Assembly (NCBI RefSeq): GCF_000203795.2
Contig: NW_006281101.1
Coordinates: 227,142 to 291,141, forward strand
Direction of reading: 5' to 3'
DNA length: 64,000 nt
DNA from: Batrachochytrium dendrobatidis JAM81
Lineage: Eukaryota; Chytridiomycota; Chytridiomycetes; Rhizophydiales
Of this stretch, positions 10,775-22,585 are shown piece after piece (the stretch's first letter is position 1; each line of letters opens with the position of its first letter). Position numbers and translations under genes: made by a program. The notes below the pieces were generated by a model, which saw only the letters and a list, made by a program, of their open reading frames with translations, was not told the DNA's origin and did not search any database.

Positions 10775-12040
10775 CAGATTGGTCAATGGGTTTAAACAAT
10801 TAGTAGAAAGTAGAGTGCTGAAATTAGCGTTGATTAAAAGACTGAAGGTACTCGATTGTATTTGTATGTTTTGTATATCGAACCAACCCTTTTTGGTTAA
10901 CCAATTATACAGGGTTACTTGATTGCTTGTAGTGAGCAACCATCAAACCACAGTATGCTGTTCCCTATCCACAATGCCATATCGATTAATTTGATGATCA
11001 TGTCGATTAAATTATGCTTTTACGACCCTTTTATCAGGTATGTTGAAAAGCACACCCTTCATGAGTGTTGTGTGACCGCAAACGCTTTGATTTACAACCG
11101 TATTCGTGTCAAATGGATCACTTTGATATTCATTATGCAGCGACTGTATTCTGCATTGCAATATACAATAGTCACTACACATTGACTGCATTGCGTGTTC
11201 GATATACAACAACCATCATATGACACACAATCAGACTATAGTGTTGAATCTACACTTTTGTACACTCTTAGTAATCATACATTGTACGATCACCAAGTTT
11301 GAACCCACATTCATGTATTGTGTTTGACTGTCAATGTTGCAATACAACTCTGCACACACATTTATTGTATTCTGAATCACAGATACAATCACAATCTAGT
11401 TCAACAACAATCATGACACATGTCAGTAATGCAACTGTTTATTTCACACCAACACTGTTATTTAGTGGTCCATTTACATCAATATGGCTGCAAGTTGTCG
11501 TTATATCACGTATTCTGGACATGATTTTGATATTACGCATCCAGTTCCATCACATTGTTGCTGACCCATCATTGTAACGTTGTATGTATCAAACACTGGC
11601 ATGTACTCATAACCATAACCTTAACCAGTAAAATGACACTCGAGTTGTTTACTATGTCATTCTGTCACTGTGATCAGTATATGCAACCCAGTGTGACTAC
11701 ACATACTAGATCCAGTCTGTTGGTTGTTTCAGTTGATCTTGATCCAGTTTTGATGTTCTGTCCGAGATTGACAATACAAATGTGTCAAGCTGAACCCAAA
11801 CTACACGACTTGACTGTTCATGTCAATTGGATCGTGATCGAGCTATGCGATCATGATGTGTATTCAATCAATACCATGTATTACTAATACAATATTATGC
11901 GTGATCATTGTGCACCAAACAACTACAATACACACTGGACTAATCCAATACATGCATGGCTTGAACATATCACATAATAAAACATGGACACACCACATTA
12001 AATATACATATAATATCAGTTTGTCTATAATAAATTGTAT
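10775..12040. other. Non-coding spacer of unit B
   Basis: Counterpart of 2415-3846; no supported gene. Short open frames near 11299-11887 match frames in unit A only with length changes, as expected for non-coding duplicated DNA. Confidence 0.5.
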
Positions 12041-13698
12041 TCAGTCGAGTTTATCGTGAGTTGTTGTGTGACTCTTGACAGCGTGGTGAGTTTTTTCAGG
12101 TACAACTACTTGATCAGTTGTAGTTGTTGGTTTCCTTCTGCGAATAAATGTGCCACTTGAACCTGAAGTACTTGGTTGTTTAGGCAGTCTAACAGTATGC
12201 ATCAAATTCATAATCAATATCAATTAACACATACACACATCAATATCAAACAACTTACTGTGATGATGGCCAGAGTACTTGATAACTGTTTGAAATAGTA
12301 GGATATCCATCAGTCGCAGTTTCGCATCCACATCCAGGACCAAACCCAACGCGTTTATGTGTTCGATCAAATGTCAATCCAAGTTGGGTCATGAATGGAA
12401 TACCAAGAATCGCATTGTCATCTGAACCAGCTTGTACAGTAAACATGACTATAATCCAACATGTACATTAGTCAGGTTAATCAAACAACACATATTGCAT
12501 ACAATTGCCAAGTACTTACAATTTTTAGAATCATATCTCTGTATATAGTCTCTAGGACCCAGTTTGATTGTTACAACAGAATTGCGATTGTCATCAGTCA
12601 CGGGGTTTTCAGCAAACATTGTAATTGTAAGCGACGGCAGCCTGCCCCAATCGATATTATAAGTGGATTTGGGCATTAGACTGTTTTCCAAAAATATTTC
12701 ATCAATTTCTGTTTCGCTGAGCTTGCGCTTGTGTTCGGATTTAGTCTTTTTGACAGTGATCGCATCACTATCAAGAATAGCATCAGCCAACGTATCCACG
12801 ACTGTTTCAGGAAAACGCATATATGTAAAGCATGTTTCTATAATGGAGTACAAAGTATGACCATTTTTTCTTTCTTTTTTTTGGAATTCCTCGGGCAGCT
12901 CCACTTCTTCGTCATCAACTAGTATACTTTTGATATTGATGAAAAAGTGATCGTCTGATGGTGATCGTACCCATGCAACACTCCTTCCATCCGTTCCACA
13001 TTTTGCAGTTACGTCCGTATTTCCTATATTGATGAAACTATCTGAAAGCATGCCATACGGACATAGTTGAATACTAACCTCGTTATTAGGAATGACACCA
13101 CCATTGTACAAAGCATCTATCGCAGGGACTGATGTGTGATGTTTTGACAACGAGGTGTAGCCAAGTCCAAATACTCCATCAAACTTTGGATGGATACCAA
13201 CTGAATCTGCCGATTGTTTTTTAACTGATAGTACTGGTAGATTGATGCCAGTTATCCTAGTACCCGGAATCGTCACAGAGACTGTGGAAGTGATTCCATT
13301 ATAATCACTGCTTTTGTAATTTATAGTAACGGGCTTCCCACTTGAAATACTTTCTGGAGTCGAACCTACATTGCTGCTTGAACTGGGAAGTGGTACGATT
13401 ACATCAGAAACTCCTGAATCGAGCCGTAGATGCAACTATTTTAAACAAATGTGAGATTGATTCAACGTGGTGTAAATTGATATCAAACTACAATCCATGA
13501 CATGATACATACATCAGTTCCGTGAACATTGGATTTCATTGTGTAACATTGACCAACGTCACCACCCAATTCAACAGGTGATCGTTTTGATAGCCTATTG
13601 TTTGATGGACTGGTAGTTCCAATTGGTGATTCTAATGGGATTTTAACTGCAGCAACTGCCTGCAACGCAAGTATAACGCATTCTAGAGTAATCAACAT
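12041..13698 (-). CDS. Pepsin-like (A1 family) aspartyl protease homologue, copy B; probably inactive
   Basis: Four exons: 13698-13513, 13435-12520, 12448-12259, 12188-12041; about 479 aa. In-frame ATGs at 13740 and 13749 lie too close to the TATAAAA at 13755-13749. Signal peptide MLITLECVILALQAVAA, then a dibasic SKR site. The first active-site motif is LDSGVSD, an acceptable D-S-G. The second expected motif reads YSIIETCFTYM, again lacking the catalytic Asp and Gly. Fold landmarks are kept: GVFGLGYTSLS and AILGIPFMTQLGLTFDRTHK. The last exon begins at TTAG|ACTGCC; the alternative upstream AG seen in copy A is mutated here. The tail is Thr/Lys-rich (RRRKPTTTTDQVVVPEK) and unrelated to the tail of copy A. 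A one-Asp pepsin homologue should not cleave by the usual mechanism, so a non-catalytic secreted role is likely; this is inference. Confidence 0.75.
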
Positions 13699-13748
13699 TG
13701 TATCGAGTAGTGTAATGAAAATGGGTTGAATCTGGTACATGACTACCA

Positions 13749-13755
13749 TTTTATA
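13749..13755 (-). promoter_or_regulatory. TATA box of pepsin-like gene, copy B
   Basis: TATAAAA on the minus strand, 51 bp before the preferred ATG, as in copy A. Confidence 0.5.
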
Positions 13756-14047
13756 ATAATGACAGTTTCAAGGGCGACAATCAACACTTTTCAAATGGAT
13801 ATTCAGAAAACACAAGTACACCATGTAGGGTTAACAAAGCCAGAAACACCCTGTAGGGCGAATCAATACACAAACATTGCTGTTAGTGGAAAATCAATTT
13901 CACTAGTATGCTGCGTTGACCTCTCCAATTGCGGTGGTGTGTTCAGTAACCAGGTAGTTTCAAATTGTCACCCTGATTATGGATAGTTATCATCACATAC
14001 AATCCATTACCACCGCATATACTGTCACTGTATACCAAATACTTGAC

Positions 14048-15057
14048 GGGTACTCCTAAGCGGTAACCTGTAGCAAAGCTAATTCTAATAACACCCACTT
14101 TGAATCTCCAAATTAAACCCTTCATCACCACCAATCCATATGCTCCAAACTCCATTACTCTCATTTCTGGGATTTGAGTCCCCAGTAACGGGTAACTGGT
14201 GTCATTATTAAATTGGCTAGTTACTTTCGTTTACAACCGCTAACTATCAAACATGCTACTTGTTCGTATCACAAGACAAACAATCAACTATTATAAAAGC
14301 TAATATGCTTACTCTTATCAATAAACAACTCGTCAAACTATTTCAACTTTCTAATTACTTATTACATCTTTTACTATTCCTGAAAGGACCAAGTCTGCTG
14401 ATCTTGGATTAAAGTGCAACTTCCTTTTACCTTCTGATTTGGTCTCTTTTGATAACTACTAACAGTTACAGATTATACTCTACTACATTTATACACATCA
14501 CGAAGCTCCTAATATTCTGACAAAAAATGCACAGCACGCTTGCTATGGAACAAAAACAGCACTATTGTCCACGTTGCTACAAGTATATTGGGATCATCAT
14601 TGTATCACACACTGCTGGTAGCTGTAAATCGGACGACAAAAACACAAACAGTGATGTTGAACATGATGAGTAAACCTAGTTGTATTGGTTGCTGTTGCAC
14701 AAAAACAGCTGTTTTTAACAGTACATTTTGAATATCGTAATGTTGATCAATCACAAATATATGGGTTTTGGTGAGTCCAGTAGATCAATTCAGTGTATAG
14801 TAGTGATTAGTGCAATATGATCAATTTAAGCATGCCATGTCATTGTATTGGTAATGGATGATGTTTATTGAATGAATGAGATTGAATGCAAGATAAATAA
14901 GTAAATTATCATGCAATACACGCTGGATTGTAGCATATCCTACTCGAGACTGTTGATGGTCCACTTTGAGCTGCAACAATGTGTTGGGTCTATGGTTCAA
15001 GAGTTTGTTGTTCGCACCAGAATCTTGAGCAACTGCACCATGCTCAGATTGTGGCAA
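14048..15057. other. Gene-free stretch; possible inserted element at its left end
   Basis: From 14048 the sequence departs from the repeat shared by 5741-5862 and 24767-24893. The 14048-14500 part has a TATAAAA (near 14292) and an AATAAA (near 14322) close together, as in a small LTR, but no terminal repeats or target duplication could be made out. No gene supported up to 15057. Confidence 0.3.
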
Positions 15058-15705
15058 TCACCATGGCGAGCCTTTGTAGAAAATACCGAAGCATTTCATA
15101 AATCCGGGAATTGACTTCAGATCTGGTGGACCATCAGTGGTCATTGCCCCAGTTGTATCATGTTCCAAGAGGTAATCATGAAGCTTTGATTGCGACTCGA
15201 CCAATCTCCTGTGCCTTCTCGAGTGTTCATTCTGCATTTCATCCAGCTGTTCTTTCAAGCCTTCGATAATCTTATTAATGTCTTCAATCTGGAATTCAGT
15301 CTCGAGGATCTTTTTCCCATAATATGAAGCGTTTCTGGTTCTCCAAGCTTTGGTCCACATAGAGTCAAGTTCTTCTTTTAGACCCAGTATCTTTTTTTCT
15401 TCTTTATGAATCTTGGACCGTTTCCTCCTGACCATTCTATTTGCTTCGTCGTATTTACGTTTAGCATCTGCGTATTGCTGGATCAGCAATATTCCGTCCT
15501 CACCAATTGGAGAACATTCAGCCAGATATTGGTCATATGGACCAGGAGCTGTGATAGAGGTAGATTCACCAGTTGAAGTTGCGCTTGTAGAGGCTGTCGA
15601 AGTGCTAGCTTCAGCACTCATGGTCGAACTGGGATCAACTGGATTGGCAATCGTGACTGAGCAGACAGCAAGGATTGATGACAGTAAGGTGATTGATAGT
15701 TTCAT
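15058..15705 (-). CDS. Small secreted coiled-coil protein, paralogue 1
   Basis: Single exon, 215 aa, starting at the ATG at 15705 (signal peptide MKLSITLLSSILAVCSVTIA). A Ser/Thr-rich linker (residues about 20-50) is followed by a highly charged helical region, about 60-190, with heptad-like spacing (for example KIHKEEKKILGLKEELDSMW and EDINKIIEGLKEQLDEMQNE), so a coiled coil is likely. The C-terminus is short and non-helical with one Cys. The signal peptide, Ser/Thr linker and helical layout match the gene at 22586-23461, as do the 5' leader (CCAAACCAATACAATGAAA) and upstream blocks. Family of unknown function; secretion inferred. Confidence 0.7.
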   Translation of the reverse strand: MKLSITLLSSILAVCSVTIANPVDPSSTMSAEASTSTASTSATSTGESTSITAPGPYDQYLAECSPIGEDGILLIQQYADAKRKYDEANRMVRRKRSKIHKEEKKILGLKEELDSMWTKAWRTRNASYYGKKILETEFQIEDINKIIEGLKEQLDEMQNEHSRRHRRLVESQSKLHDYLLEHDTTGAMTTDGPPDLKSIPGFMKCFGIFYKGSPW

Positions 15706-15765
15706 TGTATTGGTTTGGTTGAACAAGTTGTAATGATTGCCGCCCAGCACGTCAATTTGATGTCA

Positions 15766-15774
15766 TATTTATAT
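15766..15774 (-). promoter_or_regulatory. TATA element of secreted coiled-coil paralogue 1
   Basis: ATATAAATA on the minus strand, 61 bp upstream of the ATG. The same element lies 61 bp upstream of paralogue 2 (23522-23530). Confidence 0.55.
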
Positions 15775-15814
15775 CCATTATTGGGTAAATGATACTAAAA
15801 GCATGTTCCTTAAA

Positions 15815-15890
15815 TGGCCGTCCTAAGGGATTTGTGTTGTCGAGGTTAATGGTGATTTGTCATTAATGTTAATCTTTGAAGGGATATCCA
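15815..15890 (-). promoter_or_regulatory. Upstream blocks conserved between secreted paralogues
   Basis: Forward-strand words GGCCGTCCTAAGGGATTTG and TTGAAGGGATATCCATTTAT recur, in the same order and at a similar distance, upstream of the gene at 22586-23461 (about 23573-23655: GACCGTCCTAAGGACTTGG and TTTGGAGGGATATCCCTTTA). Shared regulation or a recent gene duplication including the promoter would both explain it. Confidence 0.45.
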
Positions 15891-17087
15891 TTTATACAAT
15901 TTCCCGTTGTTTGAGCTGTAAGCGTAGTATCAGGGTTAGACTTCATCCACAGTATGCTATGTGACAGTATCATAATGCGGAAAATATGTTTTGATTACTA
16001 CACAATACACAAACAATTTTATTTATCCACTCTATTATTATGCAAATATATTTATTACCAACACATTAGTATATCTGAATTGATCAGATTGTATCAACTG
16101 ATTACTATACAATCACTGAATACATTATACTTTGGTGTCTACCATTGCAAGTTTATAATGTGTGTTGGTTATAGTCACATTGATACATCCAACACCAACA
16201 TGTTAATCATGTTGCATGCATAGTTTCACTCGCAATACTACTTGATTATCAATGTCAAGCAAATACTATCCAATGGTTTCAATATACATAGCTTATAATT
16301 GGACACACTCGGTATTTGTATACACATGTTGTAGTTGTATGCATTGTACTCGCCGATTTGTGCATTGTGGATTTGTTTGATGCAACTGTTGATATTGATT
16401 GGGACGACAATCGACAATCGATGTTTCTGGTTGTGGTTGTAGTGTATGCTATATCATCAGATGTCATGTTATGTGATCATACTGCATACATTACACTAGA
16501 CAGCAGACTACATGCAAATGATTGATACTGATCATTGCAAGTACACAACAATGTGACAAATGACTGTCAAATCAAATATGGCTGATATGTTGAATTATGG
16601 ACAGATTTGTTGTACATACTGGATGTGAATACAAAACATCGGTTGATACATATCGTATCATTCAAGACCAAAACAATGTGATGTGACGTTCAATGTCAGT
16701 TTGTAGTATGTCAATGGAATATGTGCAAATATTAAACATGGATTTGTGGATACTATCAGATTGTCAGATTGTGGACATATGATGGCATATTGATGGTTGT
16801 CATTATTGGCAAGTGTGTTGCAGTTGATTGAAGATGTGAAGGAATGAATCAATATTTGATTGTGTTATTTATTAACAAGGAAGTGAGTGTGTTTATAAGA
16901 TGGAAGAAACCAAGAAAGCCATGTGAATTCCAGTTCAAACGTCATTGTTGATGGTTTTTGTTATAATTATTCCATCACAATTGATGATCACAACTCACAC
17001 ACAATGCAAGTCAACACTCTCACACTATCAATGTTTAACAATCCAAACATAAACAATTCTTGGAAATGTGACTCAACATTCGCATGA
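15891..17087. other. AT-rich gene-free stretch
   Basis: No supported gene. The part 16775-17000 is a diverged copy of 6455-6720. Both contain the word GAATGAA(c/t)CAATA followed by TTTATTAA and TTTATAAG(a/g)TGG(g/a)A. Confidence 0.4.
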
Positions 17088-20000
17088 ATGAAATTGTCAA
17101 ATCAAAATTCAACTTTACTAATTTTATCAAACATACAATTGATTGATAGCATGAAAGAGTTTATCAAACACCTGGAAGATTTGAAACTGTTAACAACGGA
17201 TACTCAACTACACAAGGCTGATGAAATATGGGGTAAACTGCATGTATTGATACCGGAATTGATAAAACATGGCTACAGTAAGTTTAATAGTCATTGGATT
17301 ATTGATGAATTCAAACTGTTGCTGACTTTGTGTTGGTTTGAAATGTCAGAATTTAAAGATATAGTGCAGCACTTACAGAGTATTGGACTGCAAGATATCA
17401 TAACCAAGTATTTGGAGTATAATCGACCCAGTTTACAGGTATTCATATATTGTAACAATAATGGATTGTTCATGACTAAAATAACCAACATGTGTTGTGT
17501 AGATCAAAGTAATGGAGTTTGCTGCAGTATTTGCGAGTATGGTGTACTATAATCATGAGTTCAAAGTATCACATCGACTAAGCAACCAACTTGCACAACT
17601 CATACAATCATCAAACCGTCAAGTCAAAATGATGGCAAGTCATGATTGATATTGATCAAATGATTGACATTCAACTCATTTAGTGTCAATATGCATATAG
17701 GCGATAAAAACATGTATAAAGTTCAGTTATAAATTCTGGAGTGAAGAGTGTAAATTTGACATCAAGCCAATGGTTGAGATTATTGTTCACGAGTCCGATC
17801 ANNNNNNNNNNNNNNNNNNNNNNNNNNNNNNNNNNNNNNNNNNNNNNNNNNNNNNNNNNNNNNNNNNNNNNNNNNNNNNNNNNNNNNNNNNNNNNNNNNN
17901 NNNNNNNNNNNNNNNNNNNNNNNNNNNNNNNNNNNNNNNNNNNNNNNNNNNNNNNNNNNNNNNNNNNNNNNNNNNNNNNNNNNNNNNNNNNNNNNNNNNN
18001 NNNNNNNNNNNNNNNNNNNNNNNNNNNNNNNNNNNNNNNNNNNNNNNNNNNNNNNNNGAATATTCATCGTCATGACCCAGTAAAAGCAGTGGAATGTGGC
18101 ATCATTCCAGCAATAGTCAATATGCTCAGGTATGTGGTGCTATGCATGAATGTGTGTTCAGTCATCACAATTGGTAAATTTGACATGGTTGGATTGATAT
18201 GACATGACATGAATACAGGAGTGTCGATCAAGAAGTGATTGATCAAAGTATTGAAATTATCCATAATTTTTGCAACTATGTAAATTGTGAAGTGATTTCA
18301 GCCGAGTTTATAAGGTCGGGTTTGATTCAAACGTTGAACGACTTGTATATCAGATACAGCAACGACTCTGGACTAAAAACACGCATAATCAGCATGGCGG
18401 GATCAGTTGCATCCCAAATGCGCGACTTTCCTGTATCGCTTGTACGATCGTTGGTTTTTGAGCAATTGACGATATCGATGTGCAATCTTCGTATGTGTGA
18501 CTCTTTGTACCTGTTTAATAATGTCAACAACATGATTCAGAAATCTACAAACAAGGCCGAGATGATCAAGGTGTTTCAAGATTATGGAATTATGCAGCAA
18601 CTCAACACTATTATTTCGCGTACAGATGTAGATTTGTGTGACTATAATGGTAGTAACACTAGTATTGTAAAACTACTCAAAGCATTTGCTGATTTTGCCG
18701 ACAATCATCCCGACAGTTCAATACGTACCGAGTTGGATCAAGGCATGATATTTGAAAGTTTAATGGTCATTGTAAAATCGGATACTACTCACTACATGAA
18801 CAAAAGGGCTGCTGCTCAGACCATTGGAACGTATTTCCAGCATCGGGTTCAGACTGCTAGTTCGAGCATTCAGCCATACAAGGACAACGCCAAAATTGAT
18901 ATGAGTTTTGGAATGGCCGGATATGTACATGGGGAGGTACGCACACTTGTCGAGATGCGGTATATCCAGTATCTGCAATGTATACTTTGCAAACCCATGT
19001 GGTGGATCGATATCACAAACCAGCATATTGTGGAGCAATGGAAGGCTGACTCACTCGGTCAGAATATATCACCATCAACATTTAATCTTGCATTGGAACA
19101 ACTCGGGGTTTTTGTCGAGCAGCTTGTTTGTAGTGGCAGTGATGGATTTGGCACAATTGTCCCAGGACCTGTTGAACTGACGTATATACTGGACAATGGC
19201 ATACCTGATAATGTATATACGCGATTGATGACAAATGTATCGGATCTTGAACATGGATCAAATCACAACACTGGTCAAATGGTGCACAATCTGATTGATG
19301 CATCAATGTACAGTGTTGTATATGGACAAACGATGATTGTACCACTGAGTATACGACTCAAATACACCACAATGGTACCATGCGATATATTACTATCGAC
19401 TCAGCTTGTTTCAGATACGCCCATCATTGAAGGCGATTCCAAGTTTATATCATGCAGGTTTCAATGGCTTCCGAGTGAATTCCGTGTCGAACAGGATGGC
19501 AGTGTGACCATCAACTCATACATCAACAATCTGAATCCGATATGGCATCGAGACATGTACAAATGCATTGCCAAAATATTCAAATGTTTTGTCTCAATGT
19601 TTGAAAGTCTGTTCAGAACGATGGATCCAATGTTCAAATATATTGATCTTCGTAATGGCATAAATGGATATGAATCACCAAGCCAGTCAGACTATGGTGG
19701 TATGGAATCAGACACTCGAGTCATTCGTCCCGTGTATGTACCAATACTTCCGGAACATTTTGAACCCAATCGTGAATCAGCAAAGCCAATATCACTGCGT
19801 GGTCGTAATCTGCAAGTCATTGTAAAACTCACCAACATTCAACTGACACCATCCAAACCTAAATACGACGAGGGAAACTGGCACATTGAAGGTTCAGCTA
19901 ACGAATCGATTGTTGCAACTGGACTGTATTACTACGACGTGAAAAATATCACCACACCCAAACTCGATTACCGCGAGGCTGTTGATCGTTTTTATCAAGT

Positions 20001-20442
20001 AGCATCTGATATGTATTGGAAAGATGTGTACGGCATTATTAATCGAGAATCACGACGCAATCAGTATATAGGATCGCTTGAATTACCAAATGGTCGGTGT
20101 GTAGTTTATCCCAATCGATACCAACACAAAGAACAATCATTTGAACTTGCAGATCCAACTCAACCAGGACACTGCAAGATTCTGACATTTTTTGTAGTGA
20201 ATCCAGCATGTCGGATTGTTTCGACTGCGCATGTGGCTCCACAACAACCACAATGGTACAACTCGAGTCTTGACAAGACACCCATACTGCCTGAACTGTG
20301 GAATGATGCCACGCAGTATATTCAAGGTGTTCAATCACCAACTAAAGCCAAACACTATCGAGATGAATTGACAAGTGACCGAACTCAAATCACAGCAGCA
20401 TACAACAAAAAACTATATGAGCGGGCGTATAGTGATTGGTGA
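17088..20442 (+). CDS. ARM-repeat protein fused to DUF4246 domain (interrupted by assembly gap)
   Basis: Exons read: 17088-17438, 17503-17634, 17701 into the gap, out of the gap to 18129, then 18219-20442. The second intron starts with GC (ATG|GCAAGT) and is otherwise canonical. An ATG at 17151 is an alternative start. The N-terminal part is alpha-helical with armadillo-like text (AVECGIIPAIVNML; ILDLIQ-like helices absent). The C-terminal about 450 residues match DUF4246: FQWLPSEFRVEQDGSVTINS, SYINNLNPIWHRDMY, LQVIVKLTNIQLTPSKPKY, GNWHIEGSANESIVATGLYY, PNRYQHK, STAHVAPQQPQW. DUF4246 proteins look like double-stranded beta-helix oxygenases. The HxE and later His candidate iron ligands are present, but the family's usual GHRK reads GHCK here. 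Role unknown; cytosolic by default. Bases 17802-18057 are N, so exon structure there is unknown. Confidence 0.75.
17802..18057. other. Assembly gap (256 N)
   Basis: Run of N inside the ARM-repeat part of the DUF4246 gene. Translations across it are meaningless; the flanking exons suggest it hides at least one exon or part of one. Confidence 1.
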
Positions 20443-21605
20443 TTGTGAGGTTGTGATTTTACAACAATGAATTGCAATGCCAGTCGGATCTATGCAATTA
20501 AATGAATTAAATGAATTGAATAAATTGAATCAATCATGTCAATCATGACAGTGACTGTTGATTATATTGACTGATTGTGTACAATTGATTGATACAAGTG
20601 ATATGGATGCATCATTCGGTGTTGTTGAATCAGATCATTGCTTGATTCTGTCAATGTGATCAAATGGATTACTACAAAACTGTACATGCTCAAATTGAAT
20701 CAAGTATTGAATCGAGTATTGGATTGATATTTACACACAACCACAATTACAACCACAATTGCAATCAGCACAGTCTGAATATTAGACATTTGAACATCAC
20801 ATATCGAGTTGTGGATAAATGCGAGTTGGCATATTGGACTGTTTTTGTAGTTTATTAATGATTTGATTCATGACTGTTTGAATTCAAGGCTCAATATGGA
20901 TTACAACTGGATTGTCGTTGTTTCCATTTGGAATGACAAATCTGTCAATGTGTTGATTGATTGCTAGTTCATTGATCAATTCATTGATCAGTAATTGTCC
21001 AAATAAGTTGTATCCGAGTCGAGTTGTCAATCAGGATACCGTAACCTGACATCCAAACGATTGTCCAAATGATTGTTGAAACCATCAATGATTGCCAGAA
21101 TAAGCTTTACGACTCGACTGCAATAACCACCACAATCATGGTCAGGTTAGTATGTTGATCCGTTTACAAAGTTACAATACTGCAACAGATTCAACATACT
21201 CTTGAAAGTGCTGCACACCACATGAATCCAGCAAACCCACTGATGAATTGAACCAATCAATTGACCAATGACATGACTCGATATTGGACATCGAGTTGCA
21301 CACAGTGGGTAAAAAGTCACCGACATGTTCAGATAGTCAAACCTTGACTACAGGTTGATATCATCACCCAACACACCAAATACAACACACAATCTGGACG
21401 ACTACTGGATCATATTGTGGATATCAATCAACGGAGTTACTGGTTTCAAACAACCATGTACAATCATTTACAGTCATTACAGGACAATATGATACATTTA
21501 TGAATAGCATGTTGTAATCAACACGAGTGAAGTTGTGCAATAGACTTGTCATGGTTTGCAATGGTTTGATATGAACATGATGACTCGGACTCTATTCAGT
21601 CGGAT

Positions 21606-21660
21606 CAACTCGACTACAATTGGTCGTGTATATTATGATTAACACGAACAATTGTAGTTG
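21606..21660. repeat. Imperfect palindrome
   Basis: Arms ACTACAATTGGTCGTGT and ACACGAACAATTGTAGT are separated by about 11 AT-rich bases. The stretch could form a hairpin or cruciform. No coding context. Confidence 0.5.
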
Positions 21661-21820
21661 AACTCGAATACAGATTGACTGTTGAATCACAATGCGTGGT
21701 ATCAGCAACATGATGTGCTATATAGTGGAATGTATACGCTAACCTGACATGTGTCATGTAGTGTGTATTCGATCAATATTGGTATTAGCAATCAACAAGT
21801 CATACAATGTTTGTGTTCGA

Positions 21821-21900
21821 GTGATGCAATGGAGTGGAATGAAATGAGTGCATCAATCCAGAATACGAGTCAACCATGACATATGATCATAATGTGTGGA
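21821..21900 (+). repeat. Inverted repeat, left arm
   Basis: About 60 bases (around ATCAATCCAGAATACGAGTC and AACCATGACATATGATCATA) recur as the reverse complement at 24088-24165. The arms are about 2.2 kb apart and bracket the secreted gene at 22586-23461. Confidence 0.7.
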
Positions 21901-22585
21901 TTATTATAAACCTGGCACTAATATACATGTACATGAGTCTTGGTGTCCTTGCCACATTTAATTACGTTGGGTTCTGTATAACACTATATGTGAAACTACT
22001 CTGAATGTTGAATAAACGACCCAAGAATCAAATCCTATGAGACATTGCTAGTGTATATCTCTTGTAATGTGAGAGTGGTTTGGTCCAGACTGATACCACA
22101 CAAACTGTTGGTCTGCGTGTACACTGACAAATCGCTGTTGATCAATCGCATGCCCACAGATCCAACTACATATACCAGTCGAGTTGCATCAGACGCAGAT
22201 GCACTGTCTGGATTAATCGAGAACATCTCACATTTGTCATGGATGCATTGGGTGGTCGAGTAAACGGCACTGGTTGATTGATGCGGTGATCTTGCCATGT
22301 TTTCAACAATCATGAGTTTGGTCCAGTCACCACTGCAGAGACTGCAAACACTAAACAGGATCTGGTTGAGTACCGTGATTGGGTCTTATTTTTGACTGTA
22401 TAATGTGTGAATGTGCTGATAATATTAATGATTGTCGATCAATGTCAAACACAAATACACCAACTAAAACAGTACAATGATCAACATTCATCCATGAAAA
22501 TCAAATTTTATTGTAAGCTAAATCATACATGCAGTTGTAGAATGACAATTGAATCGGTCGAGACCAGTCCAGATTAGCATTCAAA

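Larger units (their letters stand above)
8921..14047. repeat. Segmental duplication, unit B
   Basis: Second copy of the unit described at 107-5845, same orientation, 3.08 kb downstream of unit A. Its similarity to unit A and to a third inverted fragment at 24.77 kb stops abruptly after 14047, where unrelated sequence begins. Confidence 0.93.
20443..22585. other. AT-rich gene-free stretch with inverted repeats
   Basis: No supported gene. The sequence is full of TGATTGAT/CAATCAAT words. It contains an imperfect palindrome near 21606-21660 (ACTACAATTGGTCGTGT ... ACACGAACAATTGTAGT) and one arm (21821-21900) of an inverted repeat whose partner is 24088-24165. Confidence 0.45.

Noticed and set aside
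17741..18202. Open frames running through the N gap on both strands
   Set aside because: Open only because N codons are not stops; only the flanking coding exons are real.
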